Below, piece after piece: positions 1 through 7,859 of a stretch of DNA of 64,000 nucleotides. Below the pieces are notes generated by a model. It did no database searches. It saw only the letters and a program-made list of their open reading frames with translations, and was not told where the DNA came from. This DNA is from Falsirhodobacter deserti (lineage in GTDB: Bacteria > Pseudomonadota > Alphaproteobacteria > Rhodobacterales > Rhodobacteraceae), in contig NZ_ML137218.1 of the NCBI RefSeq assembly GCF_004015795.1, forward strand, positions 896,311 through 960,310. The letters are read 5' to 3'. The number at the start of each line of letters is the position of its first letter. Positions within the stretch are counted from its first letter, which is position 1. A program made the position numbers and the translations under genes.

Positions 1-2
1 AA

Positions 3-80
3 GCCGTAGATCACGGCTTCTTTCGTATGTTCTTCTCATACGATCACAAGGGCTTTGATGTTTGGGGGATGTCCGAGTGA
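3..80 (+). CDS. C-terminal end of an unidentified protein (partial, cut by window edge)
   Basis: An open frame enters from the left edge and ends at TGA 78-80. It gives 25 residues ending in FDVWGMSE, with codon choice typical of a high-GC coding region (GAT, CAC, GGC, TTC, TTT, CGT). The tail is rich in aromatic residues. Nothing upstream is visible, so the family cannot be named. The stop codon lies inside the left arm of an 11-bp inverted repeat. Coding is supported only by composition and by the absence of a competing frame, so this is a cautious call. Confidence 0.4.
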   Translation, partial: AVDHGFFRMFFSYDHKGFDVWGMSE

Positions 81-136
81 CAGGCTGGAAAAGCGGGCGG
101 GCCCAGAACTGATAACGATTACATTGCCTGTCACTC
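75..136. repeat. 11-bp perfect inverted repeat (arms 75-85 and 126-136)
   Basis: GAGTGACAGGC at 75-85 is mirrored by GCCTGTCACTC at 126-136, with 40 bases between the arms. The left arm overlaps the stop codon of the upstream partial gene. It could fold as a long-loop hairpin downstream of that gene, or be a dyad operator. There is no T-run after the right arm, so a simple intrinsic terminator is unlikely. Confidence 0.45.
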
Positions 137-275
137 TGGCCGTGAATATGGAACGCTGACACGGCAAGGCAACGAGCTGATGCATAAAAGTTTATCCGAT
201 CCGTCGCCCGAGCGTTGCATTTACCTTGCCGCAGCGAAAAGGTAGCCTGCCGCCGTATCAGGAAGGTAAACCGCG

Positions 276-413
276 ATGTCAGAAGAGATGATGAGCTATG
301 TGTCGTTCTATGGCTTCTGGGTCATCGGAATCATCTGCTGCTTCGTGGCAGCTTTTGGCGCCTTCGTCGTGATCCGGGCGATTTTCTTTCCGCGGAACGA
401 CAAGGACGAGTGA
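276..413 (+). CDS. 45-aa single-pass membrane protein
   Basis: ATG 276 follows a purine-rich ribosome site (AGGAAGG, about 260-266) and reads 45 codons to TGA 411-413. The peptide starts MSEEMMSYVSFYGFW. It has one strongly hydrophobic helix (about residues 13-35, including IGIICCFVAAFGAFVV) and ends in a charged tail (FFPRNDKDE). The layout suggests an inner-membrane protein with an acidic N-terminus and a short charged C-terminus. I do not recognise a family. The good ribosome site and clean amphipathic layout support a real small gene. It is monocistronic in the visible sequence and converges on the minus-strand gene ending at 449. Confidence 0.6.
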   Translation: MSEEMMSYVSFYGFWVIGIICCFVAAFGAFVVIRAIFFPRNDKDE

Positions 414-448
414 AACGCCGCAGGACACAGTCCGCGGCGTAATCAGGG

Positions 449-856
449 TCAGCCCTGCGGGATCTGGCTGCCGGCCTGTGCCACAAGTTGCGCCATCTGG
501 CTGCAAAGCTCTGCCTCGCTGGTGGAGCGGCTCTCCGCAACCTCGGCAAGCGTAACTTCCTGGCCCATGGACGAGACGGTTCCGTCCTTGCCCTTGGAAT
601 AGGCCTCCATCGCGGGGGCGGTATCATCGGGGGCGGGAATCAGGCCCAGAAGGCGGTTCTGCGTTTCGATGACGCTGTTGTCCACTTTTCCGACGGTTTG
701 GCAGTATTCCAGAACCCCAAGCTGGTTCTGGGCGGCAGCATAGGCGTCTTCCATGCTCATCTGCGGCGCTGCCGGTGCGGCCTGGTCCTGTGCCATGGCA
801 AGGCCGGACATCAGCGGCGTGGCGACCAAGGCGGCCGCGAGGATGCGTGCTTTCAC
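449..856 (-). CDS. Secreted/periplasmic conserved hypothetical protein
   Basis: A 135-residue protein with a clear Sec signal peptide: MKAR, a hydrophobic core, then AMA|QDQ, with cleavage expected near residue 22. The mature part is alanine/glutamine rich and predicted helical. It has two cysteines (EYCQT and ELCSQ) that could form a disulfide in the periplasm. It lies 117 bp downstream of livM on the same strand, so it may be read as the tail of the liv operon or from its own promoter. Similar short secreted proteins occur in Rhodobacteraceae, but I cannot name a function. It contains no transporter or enzyme motif that I recognise. Confidence 0.65.
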   Translation of the reverse strand: MKARILAAALVATPLMSGLAMAQDQAAPAAPQMSMEDAYAAAQNQLGVLEYCQTVGKVDNSVIETQNRLLGLIPAPDDTAPAMEAYSKGKDGTVSSMGQEVTLAEVAESRSTSEAELCSQMAQLVAQAGSQIPQG

Positions 857-973
857 GTAATTGCTCCCGTAATTTGCATTTCGCCCCTCTACGCTATGAA
901 GCGCCGCCCGCGGCGTAAACCGGGGGCGGCGAAGGTCGGCAACAAGTCGCGGAGGGGCAGGCGGAAACCTGCG

Positions 974-2260
974 TTACCGCCCCGGGATCAGACCCCTCGG
1001 GCTGAATCGCAACACCAGAAGCAGGATGATCCCCATCGTCAGCAGGCGCATATGTGCGGCCCCGTCCAGCAGATGGGCCTTGGCCCAGCCATCGGGCAGC
1101 GGCGCCGTCAAGGTGTGAAGCAGCGATGCGCCCATCGGCTCCACCATCACCCACAGCCACCAGATCAGGAAGCCGCCCAGCATCGCGCCCCAGTTGTTGC
1201 CAGAGCCGCCGACGATGACCATCACCCAGATCAGGAAGGTGAAGCGCAGCGGCTGATAGGCCGAGGGCGTCAGCTGGCTGTCCAGCGTCGTCATCATCGC
1301 CCCTGCAATGCCGATCACCGCCGATCCGATGATGAAGATCTGCAGGTGACGGGCCTTTACGTTCTTGCCCATCGCACCGGCGGCAACCTCGTTATCGCGA
1401 ATGGCGCGCATCATTCGGCCCCAAGGCGAATGCAGCGCCAGTTCGGCCAGCAGCATCACCAGCGCCAGAACGACCGCGAACAGCCCCAGATAGCACAGCT
1501 TCACCACAATGGACGAGGCGGCGGCAGGATCGAAGCCAAAGCCGGTTGCCCAGTCAACGAAGGCAGTGCTGCGCTGCAGGTCCACCTCGTAGGGAACGGG
1601 GCGGGGCAGGCCGATCACGTTCTTCACGCCGCGCGACAGCCATTCTTCGTTGCGCAGGATGGCCAGCGTAATCTCGGCGATGCCAAGCGTCGCGATTGCG
1701 AGGTAGTCCGAGCGGAGGCCGAGTGCCGTCTTGCCGATCGCCCATGCCGCCAGCGCCGCCAGAATGCCGCCTGCGGGCCATGCCAGCAGCACGGGCAGGC
1801 CAAAGCCGCCAAGGTTGCCCTGAATGGTGGGATTGATCGCTTCGACCGCCGCCACGCCCGGATCAAAGATGCCGCGGAAAATGAAGAATCCGGCCACGAT
1901 GATCGAAAGAACGGCCAGCATCCGGAAGCGGGGCAGGCGGCGCCACACAAGGGATGCCGCCACCAGCGCGGCAACGCCCACCGCCAGCGCGCCAAGGATG
2001 CGCCAACCGCCGGCGGCCATCGCGCCCTCGACCGGCGGGGTGGCCACCAGCACCACGGCAAGGCCGCCAAGCGCCGCAAAGCCCATGACGCCGATGTTGA
2101 ACAGGCCGGCATAGCCCCACTGCATATTAACGCCCAAAGCCATGATGGCCGAAATGACGCCCATGTTCAGGATGGTCAGCGCCACGTTCCAGCTTTGCGT
2201 CAGGCCGGTGAAGACAAACAGTGCCGCCATCAGCGCAAACAGAAGAGCATTCCGCATCAT
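974..2260 (-). CDS. livM: Branched-chain amino acid ABC transporter permease LivM
   Basis: A 428-residue integral membrane protein and the second permease of the LIV-I type high-affinity branched-chain amino acid importer. The N-terminal half carries several transmembrane segments and the family signature region GYAGLFNIGVMGFAALGG (about residues 49-66). The C-terminal half holds the cytoplasmic coupling loop around MRAIRDNEVAA and the motif GGSGNNWGAMLGG. Its start overlaps the stop of livH by four bases (ATGA at 2257-2260), so the two permeases are translationally coupled. At about 430 residues it is longer than many LivM proteins because of an extended hydrophobic insert (about residues 75-150). 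It is the last transporter gene of the operon. Confidence 0.93.
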   Translation of the reverse strand: MMRNALLFALMAALFVFTGLTQSWNVALTILNMGVISAIMALGVNMQWGYAGLFNIGVMGFAALGGLAVVLVATPPVEGAMAAGGWRILGALAVGVAALVAASLVWRRLPRFRMLAVLSIIVAGFFIFRGIFDPGVAAVEAINPTIQGNLGGFGLPVLLAWPAGGILAALAAWAIGKTALGLRSDYLAIATLGIAEITLAILRNEEWLSRGVKNVIGLPRPVPYEVDLQRSTAFVDWATGFGFDPAAASSIVVKLCYLGLFAVVLALVMLLAELALHSPWGRMMRAIRDNEVAAGAMGKNVKARHLQIFIIGSAVIGIAGAMMTTLDSQLTPSAYQPLRFTFLIWVMVIVGGSGNNWGAMLGGFLIWWLWVMVEPMGASLLHTLTAPLPDGWAKAHLLDGAAHMRLLTMGIILLLVLRFSPRGLIPGR

Positions 2261-3267
2261 ACCGATTTCCCCCGGAACAGGCCCGTGGGCCGGAACAGAA
2301 GCACAAGAACAAGGATCGCAAAGCTGACGGCGATCTTGTAATCCGTCGAAAGAAGCTGGGCCAGGCCGTCCGGCTGAAGGTTTTCCGGCATGACATAGCC
2401 GGCGACCTTCTTCCAGGCATAGGTCACCCCCACCTCGGAGAAGGCGATGACAAAACCGCCTGCGACCGCACCGATGGGGCTTCCAAGGCCGCCCACGACT
2501 GCCGATGCAAAGATCGGCAGCAGCAACTGGAAGTAGGTGAAGGCTTTGAAGCTTTTATCCAGTCCGTAAAGCACGCCCGCCGTTGTTGCCAGCGCTGCCA
2601 CGATCAGCCACGTGACCATGACCACGCGTCCGGGATTGATGCCGGACAGCAGGGCCAGATCCTCGTTGTCGGCGAAGGCGCGCATCGATTTTCCGGTGCG
2701 GGTACGGTTCAGGAACCAGAATAGCAGCGCCATGGCAACGGCCGCGACAACCACCGTGATCGCTTGGGTGGAGCGGATGGCAAGCCCCTCGTCCAGTCCC
2801 GTCGCCTCGCGGAATTCCCGCGCGCCGATCAAAAAGCGGGCGCCGTCGGCGAAGTTGATATCCTCCACCCCGATGATGAAGCGCACGATGCCGTTCATCA
2901 CGAACATCACACCAAGCGAGGCCATGGTCAGGATTACCGGCGCAGCCCGCGTTTTGCGGTAAAAGCGATACACCGCGCGATCTGTCGCCATCAGGAACAG
3001 CGCCGTCACCGCAATGCCCACAGGCAGGGCCAGAAGGGCAGTGGGCAGGGGGCCGGCGCTGATGCCCCAGCTTTGCAGCCCCCATGTCACAAGGATGGTG
3101 CACATGGCCCCGAAGGCCATCGTGTCACCATGGGCGAAGTTCGAAAAACGCAGGATGCCATAGATCAGCGTCACCCCAAGCGCACCAAGCGCCAGCTGCG
3201 CACCATAGGCGACGGCGGGAACGAACACGAAGTTGGCAAAGGCGACAAGCGCGTTGAGAAGATCCAT
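2257..3267 (-). CDS. livH: Branched-chain amino acid ABC transporter permease LivH
   Basis: A 336-residue inner-membrane permease of the LIV-I system that pairs with LivM to form the translocation channel. The family pattern GVTLIYGILRFSNFAHGD is visible near residues 28-45 (GxxxIYGxLRxxNFAHGD), and GLGSPIGAVAGG lies near the C-terminus. The ATG at 3267 is chosen because it follows the livF stop (TGA 3269-3271) by one base and starts the conserved MDLLNALVAFANF. An upstream in-frame extension to 3354 would overlap livF and is rejected. Its stop overlaps the livM start. Confidence 0.93.
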   Translation of the reverse strand: MDLLNALVAFANFVFVPAVAYGAQLALGALGVTLIYGILRFSNFAHGDTMAFGAMCTILVTWGLQSWGISAGPLPTALLALPVGIAVTALFLMATDRAVYRFYRKTRAAPVILTMASLGVMFVMNGIVRFIIGVEDINFADGARFLIGAREFREATGLDEGLAIRSTQAITVVVAAVAMALLFWFLNRTRTGKSMRAFADNEDLALLSGINPGRVVMVTWLIVAALATTAGVLYGLDKSFKAFTYFQLLLPIFASAVVGGLGSPIGAVAGGFVIAFSEVGVTYAWKKVAGYVMPENLQPDGLAQLLSTDYKIAVSFAILVLVLLFRPTGLFRGKSV

Positions 3268-3268
3268 G

Positions 3269-3979
3269 TCAGCCACCAAGAAAAGTCCGGCGCACTTCGG
3301 GATCGGCCATAAGCTCGGCCCCGGTGCCGGTGAAACGGTTTGTGCCCTGTACAAGGACGTATCCCTTGTGGGCGATCATCAGCGCCTGCCGCGCGTTCTG
3401 TTCGACCATCAGAATCGAAATGCCGGTGCGGGCAATCTCGATGATGCGGTCGAACAATTCGTCCATCACGATGGGGGATACGCCCGCGGTGGGTTCGTCC
3501 AGCATCAGCACCTTCGGCTGCGTCATCAGGGCGCGGCCCACGGCCACCTGCTGGCGCTGGCCGCCCGAAAGCTCCCCCGCTGGCTGGTGGCGCTTGTCGC
3601 GCAGGATGGGGAACAGATCGTACACCATATCGATCGTGGGGCGGAAATCGTCACGGCGCAGGAATGCCCCCATTTCAAGGTTTTCCTGCACGGACATCGA
3701 ACCGAAAATGTTGTGCGTCTGCGGCACGAAGGCCATGCCCTTGGCCACGCGGTCCTGCGGGTTCAGGGTGGTGATGTCCTCCCCCTCAAGCCTGATCTGG
3801 CCGCCGCGCAGGCCCAGCATGCCGAACACCGCCTTCATGGCCGTGGATTTGCCCGCGCCGTTCGGCCCGACGATGACGGCGATCTCGCCCTTTTCCACGG
3901 CTATTGTGCAGCCGTTCAGGATGTTGGCGGCACCATAGCCGCCGGTCATGGAATCACCAATCAGGAAGGGGTCAGACAT
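3269..3979 (-). CDS. livF: Branched-chain amino acid ABC transporter ATPase LivF
   Basis: A 236-residue ABC ATPase, one of the two nucleotide-binding subunits of the LIV-I importer. Visible motifs are Walker A GPNGAGKST (about residues 37-45), the Q-loop region FVPQTHNIF, signature LSGGQRQQV, Walker B VLMLDEPTAG, and the switch histidine region VEQNARQAL that is typical of LivF. ATG 3979 (MSDPFLIGD) is preferred over a TTG two codons upstream. The start sits inside the end of livG (stop 3972-3974), an 8-base overlap that implies coupled translation. Confidence 0.93.
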   Translation of the reverse strand: MSDPFLIGDSMTGGYGAANILNGCTIAVEKGEIAVIVGPNGAGKSTAMKAVFGMLGLRGGQIRLEGEDITTLNPQDRVAKGMAFVPQTHNIFGSMSVQENLEMGAFLRRDDFRPTIDMVYDLFPILRDKRHQPAGELSGGQRQQVAVGRALMTQPKVLMLDEPTAGVSPIVMDELFDRIIEIARTGISILMVEQNARQALMIAHKGYVLVQGTNRFTGTGAELMADPEVRRTFLGG

Positions 3980-4751
3980 GGGCAACCTTGTTCTTCAGGC
4001 CAGTGCCGAGATAGGCCTCGATCACGGCTTCGTTCTGCATGATCTGATCGGCGGAACCGTGGGCCAGAACCTCGCCCGCGGCCATGACGATCACGGGATC
4101 ACAAAGGCGGCCGATGAAATCCATATCATGTTCGATCACGCAGAAGGTATAGCCGCGTTCGCGGTTCAGACGCGTGATGGCGTCGCCGATCGTGTTCAGC
4201 AGCGTGCGGTTCACGCCGGCGCCCACCTCGTCCAGAAAGACGATCTTGGCGTCCACCATCATGGTGCGGCCAAGCTCCACCAGCTTCTTCTGCCCGCCCG
4301 AGATGTTGGAGGCCTTTTCGTCGGCGATGTGGCTGATGGTCAGGAAGTCCAGAACCTCGTCGGCCTTTTCGCGCAGCGCCCGTTCCTCGGCGCGGATGGC
4401 CCCGCGGCGGAACCATGTGTTCACCAGTGATTCACCTGCCTGACGGGCGGGCACCATCATCAGGTTCTCGCGCACCGTCATGGACCCGAACTCGTGTGCG
4501 ATCTGGAAGGTGCGCAGCAGGCCGCGGTGGAACAGCTCGTGCGGGGGCAGGCCGGTGATGTCCTGCCCATCCATCGTCACCCGTCCCGATGTCGGCGCAA
4601 GCCGGCCGGCGATCACGTTGAACAAAGTGGATTTTCCCGCCCCGTTCGGCCCGATCAGGCCCGTGATCGAGCCTTTCTCGATCGTCAGCGACGCACCGTT
4701 GACGGCACGGAACGAGCCGAAATACCTGTGAAGGTTTTCGACGGTCAGCAT
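3972..4751 (-). CDS. livG: Branched-chain amino acid ABC transporter ATPase LivG
   Basis: A 259-residue ABC ATPase, the partner of LivF. Motifs: Walker A GPNGAGKST (about residues 37-45), signature NISGGQKKL, Walker B IVFLDEVGAG, and the H-loop sequence VIEHDMDF. The long helical insert between Walker A and the signature (RRGAIRAEERALREKADEVL) is characteristic of LivG. ATG 4751 begins MLTVENLHRYFG, where homology to ABC ATPases starts. A longer reading frame upstream would run through the hairpin at 4810-4835 and is not credible. It lies 105 bp after livK, behind an attenuator-like hairpin. Confidence 0.93.
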   Translation of the reverse strand: MLTVENLHRYFGSFRAVNGASLTIEKGSITGLIGPNGAGKSTLFNVIAGRLAPTSGRVTMDGQDITGLPPHELFHRGLLRTFQIAHEFGSMTVRENLMMVPARQAGESLVNTWFRRGAIRAEERALREKADEVLDFLTISHIADEKASNISGGQKKLVELGRTMMVDAKIVFLDEVGAGVNRTLLNTIGDAITRLNRERGYTFCVIEHDMDFIGRLCDPVIVMAAGEVLAHGSADQIMQNEAVIEAYLGTGLKNKVAHV

Positions 4752-4798
4752 GTCTTTCCCCGGATGCCGTTGCCCGTCGGGGCCCGCACGGCGTTGCC

Positions 4799-4835
4799 AA
4801 AAAATCGAAGTGGCCCGGCAATGCTGCCGGGCCAC
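4799..4835 (-). terminator. Attenuator-like intrinsic terminator between livK and livG
   Basis: An 11-bp perfect stem (4810-4820 with 4825-4835, GTGGCCCGGCA/TGCCGGGCCAC) closes a 4-nt loop. On the minus strand it is followed after five bases by a run of six T (complement of A 4799-4804). It lies just after the livK stop and before livG, inside one operon. It probably ends a fraction of transcripts so that the binding protein is made in excess over the membrane complex. Confidence 0.75.
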
Positions 4836-4856
4836 GTCATGGTTTCTTAGCTGATC

Positions 4857-6041
4857 CTAACGGAAACCGATAGTTTCATACGCACCGTCCACGATGTTGT
4901 ATTCGCGGAACGTGCCCTGGCTTTCACCAGGTTCGATCAGTTCGACGCCGGTTGCGCCGACGTAATCGATGTCCTGCCCTTCGGACAGCAGGCGCAGGGC
5001 TTTATCAAGCTCCCCGGGGTGGATCTGTTCGCCCGGCGCGTTGGCCACGTCGAACATCCGGTCCTTGAACTGCGCAGGGTCCGACGATCCGGCTGCCTGC
5101 ATCGCCAGCAGCACCAGCGCTGCCGCGTCATAGCTTTCGCCGGCATAACTGGAGGTGCCGTCAAAGCCGGCATCACTTGCGATCTGCTGGAACAGTGCGG
5201 CATTGTCACCCTCGGCCGCCGGCAGATCGCCGAAAGACCCTTCAAGATCGCTGCCGAAAGCGTTCAGGAGCGTGTCGCCATACATCCCGTCAGGGAAGAA
5301 GAACGTATCGAACGCGCCGGTGTCCAGCGCCCCCTGAACAATGCCGCGGCCACCCTGATCGACGTAACCCGCCACGACCAGTATCTCGCCCCCCGCCGAA
5401 GACAGGGCTGCGATCTCGGCCGAGTAGTCCGCCTTGCCGTCATCATGGGCGGCCTGCATCGTCACCTCGCCGCCCTTTGCGCGGAAGGCTTCGGCGAAGC
5501 TGTTGGCAAGCCCGTTACCATAGTCGTTGTTGGTATAGGTGACAGCGGCGGACGTGATCCCGCGTTCGCTGATGATGTCGGCCATCACCTGACCCTGCCG
5601 TGCATCCGAAGGCGCGGTGCGGAAGAACAGGCCGTCATCCTCCACCTGGCTAAGACCGGGGGAGGTGGAGGAGGGCGAGATCTGCACGATGCCGTTGGGG
5701 CGCGAGACGTTCTGCAGGATGGCGCTGGTCACGCCCGAACAATCGGCCCCGATGATGGCCTTCACGCCTTCGGCGCTGACCAGACGTTCCGCCGCGGCGG
5801 TGGCAGCCGTGGCATCGACGCAGGTCGAATCGGCCCGCACCGGCGTTACGGTCGAACCGCCAAGGAAAGCGCCCGACGCCGCCACCTCGGACATTGCAAG
5901 TTCCGCGCTCTCGGCCATCGTCGGCGTGATGGATTCCAGCGGTCCGGTGAAGCCGAAGATCACCCCCAGCTTCACATCTTCGGCACCAGCCGTTCCGGCC
6001 AGCGCGGCACTTGCGACTGTGGCAAGCAGGATCCGTTTCAT
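4857..6041 (-). CDS. livK: Branched-chain amino acid ABC transporter substrate-binding protein LivK
   Basis: A 394-residue periplasmic binding protein that delivers leucine, isoleucine, valine or related substrates to LivHMGF. It starts MKRILLATVASAALA with a signal peptide ending GTAGA|ED near residue 22. The mature N-terminus DVKLGVIFGFTGPLES is typical of the type I periplasmic binding fold (Peripla_BP_6). Other matches are the conserved TYTNNDYGNGLANSF and GYVDQGGRGI segments. ATG 6041 is preceded by GGAGGG on the minus strand. An upstream in-frame extension to 6293 has no signal-peptide logic and is rejected. It is the first gene of the livKGFHM operon. True substrate specificity cannot be read from sequence, and amide or urea binders share this fold. 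Confidence 0.9.
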   Translation of the reverse strand: MKRILLATVASAALAGTAGAEDVKLGVIFGFTGPLESITPTMAESAELAMSEVAASGAFLGGSTVTPVRADSTCVDATAATAAAERLVSAEGVKAIIGADCSGVTSAILQNVSRPNGIVQISPSSTSPGLSQVEDDGLFFRTAPSDARQGQVMADIISERGITSAAVTYTNNDYGNGLANSFAEAFRAKGGEVTMQAAHDDGKADYSAEIAALSSAGGEILVVAGYVDQGGRGIVQGALDTGAFDTFFFPDGMYGDTLLNAFGSDLEGSFGDLPAAEGDNAALFQQIASDAGFDGTSSYAGESYDAAALVLLAMQAAGSSDPAQFKDRMFDVANAPGEQIHPGELDKALRLLSEGQDIDYVGATGVELIEPGESQGTFREYNIVDGAYETIGFR

Positions 6042-6356
6042 AAGACACTCCCTCCGTGTTGTGAAAGAACCGTAAGAGGCCATTCCGCGAAAGGAAAGCA
6101 TAACTGCAGGCCTTGGGCCACGGAACGAAATGTAAAGGATAAGTGAATAAAACAGGCCCCCCGGGTTGATCGAAGGCTTGCATCCCTTATATCCGGCGCT
6201 GTAACACGGGCGCCTGTCCGACCAGATCATGTGTGACGGAAAGATCGCCATGCAAGATATGCATGTCGGGAGTTCCAAATCCGTAGTCCTCACACGGGAC
6301 TGTTCGGTTTATCCCCAGCGGACGCCAAAATCGCAAGAGCAAGAACAGGAAAACCG
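6042..6356. other. Divergent intergenic region between livK and the 6357 gene
   Basis: A 315-bp non-coding stretch separates two divergently read genes, so it must hold both promoters. The livK ribosome site is visible on the minus strand. I see no textbook -35/-10 pair on either strand, no strong dyad, and no RNA gene. It is more AT-rich than its flanks around 6120-6160. Confidence 0.5.
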
Positions 6357-6683
6357 ATGGCTGATTTCGTCGATAGCAGTGCTTTCAACTTCGAGCAGGG
6401 TCAGCGCGCTCGGAAGCTTTTTGCCGCCGTGGTGCTCGCCGCGCTTGATGATGCGATCGCGGATGACAAGAAATACGGCAACGGACCCGATCAGATCGCC
6501 CGTTGGGCCCGTTCGCGCGATGGCCGCGAAGTGCTGTCCTGCGCCGGCATCGACCCGAACGAACGCGTGGTGAAGGGTCTGATGGAATTTGTCGGCAAGG
6601 GTGTGCGCACTTCGGTTGCCCTGTCGCGCGAGGAAAGCGAGCGCCGCAACGCGCTGGAACTGGACCAGGCAGAAGCTGCCTGA
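6357..6683 (+). CDS. Conserved small protein, probably DUF6280 family
   Basis: A 108-residue soluble protein starting MADFVDSSAFNFEQG. It has a helical core (LFAAVVLAALDDAIADD) and a conserved block YGNGPDQIARWARSRDGREV followed by LSCAGIDPNERVV. I recall this pattern as a Rhodobacterales family (DUF6280 from memory, not checked). Function is unknown. There are no membrane segments or signal peptide. It is monocistronic, with a purine-rich leader (CAGGAAAACCG) before the ATG and a strong terminator 24 bp after its stop. Confidence 0.75.
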   Translation: MADFVDSSAFNFEQGQRARKLFAAVVLAALDDAIADDKKYGNGPDQIARWARSRDGREVLSCAGIDPNERVVKGLMEFVGKGVRTSVALSREESERRNALELDQAEAA

Positions 6684-6706
6684 GCTTTTGGTTTTCCCGG
6701 AAGTAT

Positions 6707-6737
6707 CGCCTCGGCCCTGGGCCGGGGCGTTTTTATT
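6707..6737 (+). terminator. Intrinsic terminator
   Basis: A GC-rich stem (6707-6717 with 6719-6729, one G-U pair; the innermost pairs must open to form a loop) is followed by TTTTTATTT. It ends the gene at 6357-6683. The T-tract runs into the stop codon of the convergent gene at 6733. Confidence 0.8.
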
Positions 6738-7098
6738 TCAGAAGCCGTTGTTCTGCCAGCGCCTGATTGATCTCAGCGCGGATCATCTTGCGGATGTTGC
6801 GCGTCATGCGTTCGCCAACCTGGCCCTGAAGCTCCTCTGTCAGCAATTCCCGCACCAGCTCCTGCAAGACGTCTTCGTCGATGGGGGCCATGCGGTCATG
6901 CACCTCGCCCGTCAGCGGGGGGGCGGCATCTGCCACAGCCGTGCCTGTGCCAGGGCTGCTGTCATGTTCCGCAGGAACCCGCTGCGCCTGTGTCAGGATC
7001 AGCGGCCCCGCCGCGGCGACCGGCGTTTCGGCTGTCACTTGCCGGATGGAGGCGAGAATATCCGAGATCTGTGGCTCAACCGGACGATCTGACATCAT
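6733..7098 (-). CDS. Short PopZ-like (DUF2497) polar organising protein
   Basis: A 121-residue protein with the PopZ layout. It has a short N-terminal helix motif (EPQISDILASIRQV, compare the EEILASIRR motif of PopZ), a proline/alanine-rich acidic linker (about residues 25-70), and a C-terminal helical block (DEDVLQELVRELL, then MTRNIRKMIRAEINQAL). PopZ forms a polymeric hub at the cell pole in Caulobacter. Both end motifs are present here but the linker is shorter. It follows a pcm-like gene on the same strand, which matches the alphaproteobacterial order pcm-tolC-popZ-valS with tolC and valS missing. I infer the family from motif and position. Two adjacent ATG codons (7098, 7095) are possible starts. 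Confidence 0.65.
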   Translation of the reverse strand: MMSDRPVEPQISDILASIRQVTAETPVAAAGPLILTQAQRVPAEHDSSPGTGTAVADAAPPLTGEVHDRMAPIDEDVLQELVRELLTEELQGQVGERMTRNIRKMIRAEINQALAEQRLLK

Positions 7099-7142
7099 TG
7101 CCTCCGCTTTAACGGTTAAAGGTTAAGCGCAGCGCGTCCGCT

Positions 7143-7793
7143 TTACAACGCGAAGTTGCGGGCCACTGCAAATCCCGGCATCACGGGCGCCGAGGCGTTG
7201 AAGACTGGCCGCCAGTTGATCTCTCCGTCGACGCGATAACCGATGCGGGCGACACCGAGATTGCGTTCCATGAACAGGGCAGCGATGCGGCCGCCTTCCT
7301 TCAGCTGATCCGTCAGGGACTGCGGAACCTGTTCCACCGCACCCTGGATCATGATGACGTCATAAGGGCCATGCTTTGCCGCGCCTTCGGTCAGCGGGCC
7401 GGCCACCACGACAGCATTGTCCACGCCGCTTTGGATCAGGCGATTTTCAGCCTCGGCTGCCAGTTCGGGTTCCTCCACCGCGATCACGGCATCGGCCAGC
7501 CGTGCCAGGACGGCCGAGGAATATCCAAGTGCCGTTCCGATATCCAGCACCAGCTCGTCAGGCTGGATGTCCAGCGCATCGACCAGCTTGGCAAAGCTGC
7601 GCGGGTCCAGCAGCACCCGGCCTTGGGCCAGCGGCAGGTTTTCCCCAAGATAGGCGGCTTCGCGCAGGTTTTCCGGCACGTAAACTTCCCGCGGCACGTT
7701 GAGCATCGCATCGATAATCGCGTATTTCGTGACATCGGACGGCCGGATCTGGCTATCAACCATGATCGTGCGCCGGGCGGAGAAGTCAGTCAT
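7143..7793 (-). CDS. Protein-L-isoaspartate O-methyltransferase-like protein
   Basis: A 216-residue class I SAM-dependent methyltransferase of the Pcm family. Visible features are MVDSQIRPSDV near residue 9, the substrate loop VPREVYVPENLREAAYL, and motif I as VLDIGTALGYSSAVLARL (about residues 73-90; the usual form is GTGSGY, here GTALGY). Pcm repairs isoaspartyl residues in damaged proteins. Alphaproteobacterial members next to tolC form a divergent subgroup. ATG 7793 (MTDFSARRT) is chosen because the conserved region begins there; an upstream extension to 7838 adds unconserved sequence. It probably shares a transcript with the PopZ-like gene 44 bp downstream. The changed motif I makes full repair activity uncertain. 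Confidence 0.8.
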   Translation of the reverse strand: MTDFSARRTIMVDSQIRPSDVTKYAIIDAMLNVPREVYVPENLREAAYLGENLPLAQGRVLLDPRSFAKLVDALDIQPDELVLDIGTALGYSSAVLARLADAVIAVEEPELAAEAENRLIQSGVDNAVVVAGPLTEGAAKHGPYDVIMIQGAVEQVPQSLTDQLKEGGRIAALFMERNLGVARIGYRVDGEINWRPVFNASAPVMPGFAVARNFAL

Positions 7794-7859
7794 TGCAGGA
7801 CTCGCGCGTCTGTTATCTGTCATGCCGTTCTGACACATGGCGCCGCAGGCGGCAATCGG

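Noticed and set aside
488-2341. Plus-strand open frame of about 617 codons
   Set aside because: It is antisense to the secreted-protein gene and livM, has an arginine/histidine/glutamine-rich composition typical of reverse-strand shadows in high-GC DNA, and shows no family motif.
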